Shown here: positions 16,963 to 25,267 of the stretch, piece after piece
Numbering within the stretch: the first letter of the stretch is position 1
Layout of the letters: every line of letters begins with the position of its first letter
Assembly: GCF_024623455.1 (NCBI RefSeq)
Contig: NZ_JANIPJ010000001.1
Location: 186,001-250,000 of the forward strand
Length of the DNA: 64,000 nt
Direction: 5' to 3'
Origin: Paenibacillus soyae
GTDB taxonomy: Bacteria > Bacillota > Bacilli > Paenibacillales > Paenibacillaceae
Program-made: the position numbers and the translations under genes
Notes under the pieces: generated by a model
Told to the model about the DNA's origin: nothing
What the model saw: the letters and a program-made list of their open reading frames with translations, nothing else
Database searches by the model: none

Positions 16963-16999
16963 ATGTCGGCGCGGCAGTCGCCTGGCTAAAGGAGGCCGA

Positions 17000-17632
17000 A
17001 TGGAGATGGCATTAAGCAAAGCGCAATTTTGGGTCTACCGGAGCACCGAGACGGAGGTGTTCGACGTGTTATTCAACCCTTCGGATTACGAGCTGAAGGT
17101 CGGCAATCAGTATGCCGAGAACGAGGTGCCGGGCTTGCAGACGCCGATCTTCCAGTTTGTTCGCGGCGACACGACGACCTTGTCGCTTAATCTGTTCTTC
17201 GACTCCTACGAGGAAGGAATCGACGTGCGCACGTATACCTCGAAGGTCGTGAGCATCATTGACGTCGACCCTGATCTTCATGCCCCTCCTTCTTGCCGAT
17301 TCATTTGGGGATCTCTGGATTTTAAGGGCGTCATGACGAGCGTCAGCCAGAGGTTTACGATGTTTCTCGAGACGGGAGAGCCGGTTAGAGCGAGCTTAGG
17401 GATCGAAATGAAAAGCACGCAGACGATGAAAGAGCAGTATCAGGAAATTCCGAGACAATCCGCCGACCGGACGAAGCGCAAGACGGTTAAGCAGGGGGAT
17501 CAGCTCTGGACGATCGCCGCGGAGGAGTACGAGGACCCGGGCGCCTGGCGCGCGATCGCGGAGGCCAACGGCATCGATAATCCAAGGTTGCTGGCGGCGG
17601 GAAGAAACTTGACGATTCCTAGATTGGAGTGA
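17000..17632 (+). CDS. LysM-containing eCIS tube-baseplate adaptor (Afp7/Pvc7-like)
   Basis: The product is 210 residues. The N-terminal CIS-tube-type domain shows VLFNPSDYELKVGNQYAENE, FVRGDTTTLSLNLFFDSYE and the GVMTSVSQRFTMFLETGEP strand pair. A LysM domain (about 160-209) reads VKQGDQLWTIAAEEYEDPG and ends NLTIPRLE. In Afp/PVC this protein links the tube to the gp27-like hub. AAAGGAGG lies just upstream; ATG 17000 or 17006 may be used. It overlaps the next gene by four bases (GTGA). Confidence 0.92.
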   Translation: MEMALSKAQFWVYRSTETEVFDVLFNPSDYELKVGNQYAENEVPGLQTPIFQFVRGDTTTLSLNLFFDSYEEGIDVRTYTSKVVSIIDVDPDLHAPPSCRFIWGSLDFKGVMTSVSQRFTMFLETGEPVRASLGIEMKSTQTMKEQYQEIPRQSADRTKRKTVKQGDQLWTIAAEEYEDPGAWRAIAEANGIDNPRLLAAGRNLTIPRLE

Positions 17633-18720
17633 CCCAGGTGCCGCAAAAATATACCGATCTGGAATCGAAATACAACGGCTTTAACGCGCCGGAATGCGAG
17701 CTGCTGTTCGACGGCACGTCTTCCGCCGGTCAAATGGCGATCGGCTGGGTCGAAGTCGAGCAGTCCACGTATTCGGAAGCGGATATCGCGAGAATCTGCC
17801 TGATCAATATATTCGAATGGAACCCGCCCGAGGTTAAGTGGATCGGCAGCACCATTAAGCTAGGAGGCAATCTCCAGGTGAAGATGGGGTATGCCGATAA
17901 GAAGGGATTGGTATTCGAGGGCATCGTGACGGGTTATACGATCGAATACCCGGCCGAAGGAAGCCCCTATGCAATCGTGACGGCCATGGACAAATCCATC
18001 CTCATGATGAAATCCGCCCATTCCAAGGTGTGGACGAAAGCGAAGGCCAGCGACGTCGTGCGGGAAATCGCGGGCGATTACTCGCTGAGCGCTACCGTTG
18101 ACGATACGGTGATCCAGAAGAAGGTCATCGAGCAAATCGGCGTCAGCGATTATCATTTCGTGCAGTCCCTGGCGAATGACCATGATTACCGCTTTTACGT
18201 TCAGGGGGCCAAGCTGATCTTCCAGAAAATCAACACGTCGGGCGAGCCGACCTTGCTGCTGCATTACGGCCAAAGCATCAGGCACTTCAGCTTGCAGGCG
18301 GACATCTCCGGACAGATCGGCGCGGTCAAGGTGATGGGCTACGACACCGATAAGAAGGAAGCCATCGTCGGGGAGTCGACGACGGTCGAAGCGATAGGGA
18401 GCGGCGGCGGCAAGACGGGCCCGAGCCATGTGACCGCTCTGACGCCGAAGAAAACGGAAATCGTGTACACGCAAGCGGATTCGCAGGATGAAGCCAAAAA
18501 TCTGGCCAAAGCCTTGCTCTCCCGGTCGGCGAGAGACCTTGTTCGCGGGAGCGGCTCGTGTACGGGCGTTCCGGAGCTCAAGGCAGGCGACATGATCAAA
18601 ATAACGGGAATCGGCGCAGCGACATTCGACCAGCAGCTTCTGCTCGTTAAGGTCATCCATCGGTTGGATGCGGAAGAAGGCTATATCACGTCATTCGAAG
18701 CGGAGGGGAATAAAATATGA
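17629..18720 (+). CDS. Baseplate hub protein (T4 gp27/phage late control D-like)
   Basis: The product is 363 residues with a GTG start overlapping the previous stop. Homology to the hub family runs through FEWNPPEVKWIGSTIKLGG, the GYTIEYPAEGSPYAIVTAMD strand, WTKAKASDVVREIAGDY and DHDYRFYVQGAKLIF. It forms the trimeric hub that receives the spike. In Afp8/Pvc8 and VgrG, hub and spike are one polypeptide; here they are split into two genes overlapping by four bases. Confidence 0.9.
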   Translation: MTQVPQKYTDLESKYNGFNAPECELLFDGTSSAGQMAIGWVEVEQSTYSEADIARICLINIFEWNPPEVKWIGSTIKLGGNLQVKMGYADKKGLVFEGIVTGYTIEYPAEGSPYAIVTAMDKSILMMKSAHSKVWTKAKASDVVREIAGDYSLSATVDDTVIQKKVIEQIGVSDYHFVQSLANDHDYRFYVQGAKLIFQKINTSGEPTLLLHYGQSIRHFSLQADISGQIGAVKVMGYDTDKKEAIVGESTTVEAIGSGGGKTGPSHVTALTPKKTEIVYTQADSQDEAKNLAKALLSRSARDLVRGSGSCTGVPELKAGDMIKITGIGAATFDQQLLLVKVIHRLDAEEGYITSFEAEGNKI

Positions 18721-19445
18721 GACCGAACTATCCCGGCTTCTTCGACCATCATCATCGCTCCATGCAGTCCGAGCAGCTGTCGGGCGTATGGAACGCGGTC
18801 GTTACCGACAACAAGGATCCCGAGAAGAAGGGCCGCGTGAAGGTGAAGTTTCTGCAGCGCGACGACACGCTGCAGACGGACTGGATCCGGATCGCGACGC
18901 TCATGAGCGGCAAGGATATGGGCACGCTGTTTATCCCCGAGGTGAATGACGAAGTGTTGGTCGCCTTCCTGATGGGTCGATTCGATCAGCCCGTCGTCAT
19001 CGGCTCCTTGTGGAACGCCAAGGAGATGCCGCCGGCGGGCAACGACAAAAACGACATCCGCAAAATCAAAACGCGAAGCGGCCACGAAATTACGTTCGAC
19101 GACAAAAACGGCGAAGGCACCGTAACGGTGAAGACGACCAAAGGCCATTCGCTGACGATCTCCGACAAGGATAAGACGATCAAGCTGGCCACTTCCGATA
19201 CGCTTCAGACCCTGACGCTGGACGAGACGGGCGGCAAAGTGACAGTCAAGGCCGCTTCCGGCGCTTCGATCGAGCTCTCCAAAACGGGAGACGCCACGAT
19301 AACCGGGCAGAAGACCATCTCCATCAAAGGGACGGAGGTCAAGGTAGAAGCGTCGGCTTCCATGACGCTGCAGTCGAACGGCATGATGGAGCTGAAGTCG
19401 AACGGGCTGATCTCGCTTAAAGGATCATTGGTCAAAATCAATTAA
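18717..19445 (+). CDS. Central spike protein (gp5/VgrG-like, baseplate assembly V)
   Basis: The product is 242 residues. The gp5 OB-fold (about 20-100) includes GVWNAVVTDNKDPEKKGRVK and DEVLVAFLMGRFDQPVVIG. The C-terminal half is a repeated beta pattern (EITFDDKNGEGTVTVKTTKG, SIELSKTGDATITGQ, MMELKSNGLISLKGS), as in the triple-stranded beta-helix of spikes. There is no C-terminal toxin domain. The start ATG overlaps the previous TGA. The spike tip would need a PAAR protein, of which a DUF4280 candidate lies at 31480-31866. Confidence 0.93.
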   Translation: MRPNYPGFFDHHHRSMQSEQLSGVWNAVVTDNKDPEKKGRVKVKFLQRDDTLQTDWIRIATLMSGKDMGTLFIPEVNDEVLVAFLMGRFDQPVVIGSLWNAKEMPPAGNDKNDIRKIKTRSGHEITFDDKNGEGTVTVKTTKGHSLTISDKDKTIKLATSDTLQTLTLDETGGKVTVKAASGASIELSKTGDATITGQKTISIKGTEVKVEASASMTLQSNGMMELKSNGLISLKGSLVKIN

Positions 19446-19465
19446 CGCGCGAGAGGGGTGAAGTC

Positions 19466-19867
19466 ATGTCGGCGCCTTTTCTGGGCAGAGGATGGAAGTT
19501 TCCCGTCCAAGTAGACAAAACGACCGGCCGAATCCGGATGTCGGAAGGGGAAGAGGACATCGAGGAAGCTATCCGCATCATTATCCGCACGCCGAAGGGC
19601 GAGCGCCTCATGAGGCCGGATTTCGGCTGCGACTTGCGGGGCTTTGTGTTCGGCACCATGGATGACATGTCTTTGCGGCTGATGGCCAGCGAAGTGAAAA
19701 ACGCGATTCGCGAATGGGAGCCGAGAGTCAAGGACGTGGAGGTGACGGCGAAGCCGGATCCGTCCATGAACGGCAAGGTATGGCTTCACGTCACGTATGC
19801 GGTCCGGTCGACCAACAATTTGTTCAACCAGGTCTATCCTTTCTATCTCGAGGAAGGCACGAAATAA
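19466..19867 (+). CDS. Baseplate wedge protein gp25/GPW family (Afp9-like)
   Basis: The product is 133 residues. It shows the gp25 core EEDIEEAIRIIIRTPKGERL, MRPDFGCDLRGFVFG and a later strand-rich VKDVEVTAKPDP. This protein nucleates sheath assembly on the baseplate. GAGAGGGG precedes the ATG. It sits between spike and baseplate genes, as in Afp and PVC. Confidence 0.95.
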   Translation: MSAPFLGRGWKFPVQVDKTTGRIRMSEGEEDIEEAIRIIIRTPKGERLMRPDFGCDLRGFVFGTMDDMSLRLMASEVKNAIREWEPRVKDVEVTAKPDPSMNGKVWLHVTYAVRSTNNLFNQVYPFYLEEGTK

Positions 19868-19885
19868 CGGGAGCGAGCAGCGATC

Positions 19886-22800
19886 ATGAATCAAGCGGGC
19901 AGTGGCAGGGGCGATGTGAGGCCTCCGAAGATCAATACAAACAGCTTGTCCACGTATATGGACAAATTCAAACAGTTGGCTCCGCATTATACGCCGGAAT
20001 GGCGGTTCTCCTTGGAGCAGTCGGACGCGGGGGCAAGTCTCGCCTATATCGCGGGCGAGATGCTCGAGGATACGGTGCAGCGGCTGAACGGCGCGCCGAT
20101 GAATCACTTGCTGTCCTTCCTGGATCTGATCGAGGTCAAGCTGAAGCCGCCCCGTCCGTCGAGAGCGAATGTCGTATTCAAGCTTAGCGAAGGGGCATCG
20201 GCGCCCGTATACATCCCGCAAGGATTCACGCTCACGGCTCCGAACCCAAGCGGAGGCGACCCGCTCTTGTTCGAGACGGAGGAGCCGCTTGCGGCAACGC
20301 CCGCCAGGCTCATGGAGATCGTGAACGCGAATCCCGTCACCGACGAAATCGTGACGGCCGCGCGCTCCTATGCCGATAGGCTGGAAGCCGGCGCGGCCGC
20401 CCCGATTCCTTTCTTCGACACGACGTCGATGCCCAACGAGCAGGAGCATGCTTTGTTCGTGCGGCATGACGATCAGCTGCTGACGGACCGGCCATGCCGG
20501 ATCTTCCTAAACGTTCATCACGCCGAAAAAAAATATTCGGAGCCCGAGCTCGCGGCTTCGCTTGCTTCGGCGGCCGTGGAATGGCAATACTCGTCCGGAG
20601 GCAGGTGGCTTCCGTTCCAGAGCGTTACGGCTGCAGGCAATACGATCATTCTGCACAAGAGCATCGCGGGGAAGCTGGAGCTCACGGAGCACGAAGGAGT
20701 CGAGGGCAGATGGATCAAATGCTCGCTGAAGAGCGTGCCGGGAGAGGCATCGCCTCTGCTGAAGAGGCATCTCGAGATGGACAAAATCCGTCTTCGCGCC
20801 TCGCATGACGTCGCAGGCGACTCGGAGCGGATTAAACCGGACGGGCTCTACTTCAATGATCTCGAATTAATGCCGGAGGGCTTCTATCCGTTCGGCGAAC
20901 ATTTTGTCCCGTATTCCGTTTTCTATCTGTCCTGCGAGGAAGCGTTCAGCAAGCGCCGGAGCAAGCTGGAGCTGACGTTCTCGGCGATCGCCAAGGGCAA
21001 TCGGCTGCGCATGGCGCCCGATCCCGAGATCAAGTGGAAGATGCTGATGCGGACGTACGAATTCGAAGAGAAGGATCCGCCGCGCGTTCGAATCAGGCAG
21101 GTGTTATGGGAATATTGGAACGGCAGCAACTGGAACGCGCTTCCCGGCGGGGAGCAATACGGGGAGTTCTTCGCTGATCTGCCCGAGGAGCACCCGAGAT
21201 CGTTCGCCATAAGCTTTCAATGTCCGGATGACATGACGCAAACCTTCGTGAACGGTACCTATCAATATTGGATTCGAGCCCGGGTCATCCAGACGGATCC
21301 GATCATCGCTCCCGTCGTTCAGTATATGTCTCCTTGGCTCGCGAATCCGAAATTGTCCTACGCGACGAGCTCTCAGGTCGTCTTCGAGCCTGACAACGTC
21401 TTCACGAGAAATAACGCGGATAACCGGGATAGAAGCTTGTCGGCATCGGAGGGCATATCCGTATTCAAGCCATTCGAGCCGATCCCGTCGGACGACCCGT
21501 CCACGTATCTGGGGTTCGACAGCCCGCCGGCGAAGGGTCCGCTCCGGCTGCATATCGAGCTTCTGCAGCGCTACGCGGCGGAGCAGGACGGCGTATGGCT
21601 CGAATGGGAGGCCTTATGCTGGGAGAACGGACGGTTCGCCTGGACGCCGCTGAAGGTGACCGACGGCACGAGCGGCTTCGGCGTAAGCGGGGACTGGATG
21701 TGGGCCGGACCGGCGACGATGGTGCCGGTCCGGCTGTTCGGCCACGAGAGATATTGGATACGCGTCGTGAATCGCGACCGGCGGTTAAGCGAAGCTTACC
21801 CGAACCATCCGATCGCGGGCAGTCTGTATATGAACGCGGTCGCCGTCAGTCAGCAGGCGAGCGTGGAGCTTGAGAGGGTGATACCGGAGAACGGTCTCTT
21901 GACGATTACCCCGTCGGCGTTCACCGGGGAAACGGTATGGATCGACGAGCGAGAGCTGCACACGACTGCCGAATGTCACGATCTCATGGAAGCAAATCCG
22001 TCGCGTTACGAGGCGGTTAGAGACGGCGAAGGGAATATACTCCGTTTCTGGGTGAGATGGGAGCCCGTCGCCTCGCTTCTGGAATCCGGGCCAAATGACC
22101 GTCATTATTGTCCGGATCATGCGGGAGGCTTGCTGCAGTTCGGAGATGGCACAAGGGGGCGCGCGCCTTCCGGGGAACGGGACGGCATGGCCAGGATCTC
22201 CTTCAAGCTGACGGCGGGCGCATCCGGCCGCGTCGAGGCGGGCCAGATTACGGGCATGCAGCGCCCGGTCGCGTTCATAAGCGGCGTAAGCAACCCGAAG
22301 CCTTCCGTAGGAGGCAGCCATACGGAGACGCTGGAGGCTGTGCTTCGCAGGGGGCCGCAGCAGCTCAAGCATCGCGGCCGCGCCGTGACGGCGAGAGACG
22401 CCGAATGGATCGCGCGAGAGGCGCATCCGGGCATTGCGAAAGTGAAATGCTTGAGCAATCGGAACGGCCAGCTGGAGAAATCGCCCGGATTCATGACCAT
22501 CGTGGCTTGTACGGACGGCGGGCTCGAGCATGCGGCCGAATTCCCGGAAGTACGCCGAATCGTCGAGGACGAGCTGCACAGAAGCGCTTCGAGCCTGCTT
22601 ACGGTCGGCGGCGCGATTCGCGTCATTGAGCCGGCTTATCTGGAGGTATCCGTTCACGCGACGGTCGCGGCCGAGTCGGCGCTTGGGCTGGTGCCTCTCG
22701 AGAAGGCATGCGAGCTTAGGCTGCGTCAGTTTCTGAATTTCATGTCCGGCAATACGGACGGACAAGGCTGGGAGATCGGCGAGCCGCTCCATCTGTCTCT

Positions 22801-22984
22801 TCTTCATTCGCAGTTACATGCCGTCCGCGGCCTGCTCTATATCGAGAGACTGTACGTGCACGTCGTCAAAATCGAAAACGGCATCCGCGCGGAATGGGAT
22901 CCCGCCCGCATGGGCGAGGTGTTGAACGGGCTTGTCATAAGCGGCACCCATCAAATAACGGCCATTCCCGCGCCGCATCCTTAA
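19886..22984 (+). CDS. Large baseplate wedge protein (gpJ/gp6-like, Afp11)
   Basis: The product is 1032 residues. An N-terminal region typical of eCIS baseplate assembly proteins (TPEWRFSLEQSDAGASLAYI) is followed by several beta-rich insertions. The baseplate-J-like C-terminal third contains LQFGDGTRGRAPSGERDGM, ETLEAVLRRGPQQLKHRGRA and VTARDAEWIAREAHPG. It forms the wedge ring around the hub. It is longer than P2 gpJ and comparable to the long eCIS forms. Confidence 0.9.
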   Translation: MNQAGSGRGDVRPPKINTNSLSTYMDKFKQLAPHYTPEWRFSLEQSDAGASLAYIAGEMLEDTVQRLNGAPMNHLLSFLDLIEVKLKPPRPSRANVVFKLSEGASAPVYIPQGFTLTAPNPSGGDPLLFETEEPLAATPARLMEIVNANPVTDEIVTAARSYADRLEAGAAAPIPFFDTTSMPNEQEHALFVRHDDQLLTDRPCRIFLNVHHAEKKYSEPELAASLASAAVEWQYSSGGRWLPFQSVTAAGNTIILHKSIAGKLELTEHEGVEGRWIKCSLKSVPGEASPLLKRHLEMDKIRLRASHDVAGDSERIKPDGLYFNDLELMPEGFYPFGEHFVPYSVFYLSCEEAFSKRRSKLELTFSAIAKGNRLRMAPDPEIKWKMLMRTYEFEEKDPPRVRIRQVLWEYWNGSNWNALPGGEQYGEFFADLPEEHPRSFAISFQCPDDMTQTFVNGTYQYWIRARVIQTDPIIAPVVQYMSPWLANPKLSYATSSQVVFEPDNVFTRNNADNRDRSLSASEGISVFKPFEPIPSDDPSTYLGFDSPPAKGPLRLHIELLQRYAAEQDGVWLEWEALCWENGRFAWTPLKVTDGTSGFGVSGDWMWAGPATMVPVRLFGHERYWIRVVNRDRRLSEAYPNHPIAGSLYMNAVAVSQQASVELERVIPENGLLTITPSAFTGETVWIDERELHTTAECHDLMEANPSRYEAVRDGEGNILRFWVRWEPVASLLESGPNDRHYCPDHAGGLLQFGDGTRGRAPSGERDGMARISFKLTAGASGRVEAGQITGMQRPVAFISGVSNPKPSVGGSHTETLEAVLRRGPQQLKHRGRAVTARDAEWIAREAHPGIAKVKCLSNRNGQLEKSPGFMTIVACTDGGLEHAAEFPEVRRIVEDELHRSASSLLTVGGAIRVIEPAYLEVSVHATVAAESALGLVPLEKACELRLRQFLNFMSGNTDGQGWEIGEPLHLSLLHSQLHAVRGLLYIERLYVHVVKIENGIRAEWDPARMGEVLNGLVISGTHQITAIPAPHP

Positions 22985-23008
22985 AATCCGGAAGGAAGGA
23001 GGGGTATC

Positions 23009-25231
23009 ATGCTCCCAAGATTGCCGCTGGACGACCGCACGTATGCGGAAATTGTTCAGCAATCCCGCAAAATAATACCGAAGCGCATGCCGGAGTGGAC
23101 CGACGAGAACGCGCATGATCCCGGCATGACGATGCTCGAAATGCTGGCGTGGCTCACGGAAATGCAGCGCTACTACATCAGCAGAGTGCCGGACCGCAAT
23201 AAGCGCAAGTTTCTGGATCTGCTTGGCGTAGCGCCGCGCGATACGGAATCGGCCCGCACGCTCGTCCAATTTTCCGGCGTGACGGAAGCCATTCATATTC
23301 CGCGAGGGACCAAGCTGATGGCGGAGGACCAGATGTTCGAGACGGAGCGTTCGATACGGCTTCACCCGCTTGCTCTGGACCGGATCATCTGCAGGACCGA
23401 GCGGGAAGCGAACGACGTAACCGCATGGAGCGATCATCTTCATGTAGCCTTCCAACCTTTCGGAACGGATGCGAAGCGCGGCGCGCGCCTGTACATATCC
23501 TTCGATCGGGAGCTGGAGCCGGGAGAGCTTGCTACGTTAACGTTCAAGCTGCTGAAGCATGACGAGTCGCTGCGCGATGTTTACGATGCGGCGGAAGAGG
23601 GCGAGTTAGCGTCGCTTATTCCTTCCGCCAGGCTGTCGTGGAAGGCTTATTGCTGGGACGAGCAAGCGGCGAAGGCTTCGTGGATGCCGCTTCAGGTCGT
23701 CAGAGACGAGACGGCCCACTTCTCGACTAGCGGCTCGTTCGCCTTCCGGATTGGGGCGCCGATGAGGAGCGTCGTCGTTCATCCGGCAGCCGACAAGCCG
23801 AGATATTGGATCAGCTGCACGATCGAGGAGGGCGGCTACGAGCTGCCGCCTCGAATCAGCGGGCTTATGCTCCATACCGTCATGGCCAGCCAGCGGGATA
23901 CGTTATGCGAATATATGGAATATGAAACGACGGGGGAGCCGGGACAAAGCTTCGTGCTCGATACGTATCTGGCTATGCACGGGGAGATGCGGGTACAGAT
24001 CGGCGGCGGCGAACAAGGCTGGACCGAGCTGCCTCTTGGCCAGTTCGAAGTCGAACGGAGGCCGGGAGGCGACGGGGTCTCGGTGAAGCTAGCGTCCGTC
24101 CCCGATGATCCGCCGCTTGCCCCGGGTACCCGAGTGAGGCTCATCGCGAGCGTTCCCGGATTTTACCGTTACAGCGCCATAGGAAGCGGCAACGGGCTGC
24201 CGAATCAAGCCGTGGAGGCGTACGATTTGGCCTGCCGGAAGAAAACGGCTTTGGGGCTGCAGGTCGCTAGACGAGAGCGCGACGGCACTCTCCGATGGGA
24301 GGATTGGAGCGCGGTCGAGGATTTCGACCGGTCGGGCCCCTATGACCGCCATTACGTCTACATGCCGGAGAAACGGGTCATTCTGTTCGGCAACGGCGAG
24401 AAGGGTGCTATACCGGAAGCTAGCCCGGACGCCAATATCGGCTTGATCGCATGCGAGCTCGGCGGCGGAGCGAGAGGGAACGTGAAGCCGGGACTTATCC
24501 GGGAATGGGCAAGCAAGGCTGGTCGCACGGCTTCGGTTGCCGTATCCAATCCGTTCTACGCGCACGGAGGGTCCGAAGCCGAGACGCTGCAGGAAACGCT
24601 GCTCCGGGCGCAGATGGAGCTGAAGCAAACGTTCCGCGCCGTTACCGAAGAGGATTACGAGATTCTCGCAAAGGAAACGCCAGGCGTAGAGGTGGCGAGA
24701 GTGAAGGCGATTCCTCTCTATAAACCCGGTCTATCGGACTATCCGAGGGAGAAGGCGCACGGGCAAATTTCCGTCGTGGTCGTGCCTTACGGACATACGG
24801 AGACGCCATCCCCGAGTCCGGGATTCCTGCGCACGGTCCAACATCATCTGGATTCGCGGCGGCTCATCGCCACGGAATTGCACGTCATTCCGCCTTTGTA
24901 CGTGAGAATCACCGTTCATGCGGCCATCGTCGTCGAGCCTCAGTACGCGGACGACAGCCGGAAGCTTGCCGAGCTGCTGAAGGAGCTGCTTCGCCCGTTG
25001 GGGGGCAGGGACGGCAGAGAAGGCTGGGAGTTCGGCCGGACGGTGTACAAAGGCGATATTTACAATGCGCTCACGAAAGCAAGCGGCGTCGTCTTCGTGC
25101 AGGATTTGTGGTTGGACGCGGACGGCGCCCAGGCGAAGAAAACCGCCGGCGGCGATATCCAGCTGCCGCCCCACGGTCTAGTTTACTCGGGCGAACACGA
25201 AATCGAGCTTATTAGCAGAACGCGGCTATAG
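23009..25231 (+). CDS. Second large baseplate assembly protein
   Basis: The product is 740 residues. It begins with the eCIS signature LPLDDRTYAEIVQQSRKIIP, then WTDENAHDPGMTMLEMLAWL and PDRNKRKFLDLLG, and ends with baseplate-J-like strands (ILFGNGEKGAIPEASPDANI, AVTEEDYEILAKETPGVEVA). It resembles the preceding protein in its C-terminal half, so the two probably form a heteromeric wedge. GGAAGGAGGGG upstream supports ATG 23009. Confidence 0.9.
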   Translation: MLPRLPLDDRTYAEIVQQSRKIIPKRMPEWTDENAHDPGMTMLEMLAWLTEMQRYYISRVPDRNKRKFLDLLGVAPRDTESARTLVQFSGVTEAIHIPRGTKLMAEDQMFETERSIRLHPLALDRIICRTEREANDVTAWSDHLHVAFQPFGTDAKRGARLYISFDRELEPGELATLTFKLLKHDESLRDVYDAAEEGELASLIPSARLSWKAYCWDEQAAKASWMPLQVVRDETAHFSTSGSFAFRIGAPMRSVVVHPAADKPRYWISCTIEEGGYELPPRISGLMLHTVMASQRDTLCEYMEYETTGEPGQSFVLDTYLAMHGEMRVQIGGGEQGWTELPLGQFEVERRPGGDGVSVKLASVPDDPPLAPGTRVRLIASVPGFYRYSAIGSGNGLPNQAVEAYDLACRKKTALGLQVARRERDGTLRWEDWSAVEDFDRSGPYDRHYVYMPEKRVILFGNGEKGAIPEASPDANIGLIACELGGGARGNVKPGLIREWASKAGRTASVAVSNPFYAHGGSEAETLQETLLRAQMELKQTFRAVTEEDYEILAKETPGVEVARVKAIPLYKPGLSDYPREKAHGQISVVVVPYGHTETPSPSPGFLRTVQHHLDSRRLIATELHVIPPLYVRITVHAAIVVEPQYADDSRKLAELLKELLRPLGGRDGREGWEFGRTVYKGDIYNALTKASGVVFVQDLWLDADGAQAKKTAGGDIQLPPHGLVYSGEHEIELISRTRL

Positions 25232-25267
25232 AAGAAATCCATTCACGAATGGGAAGGAGGTATCCGA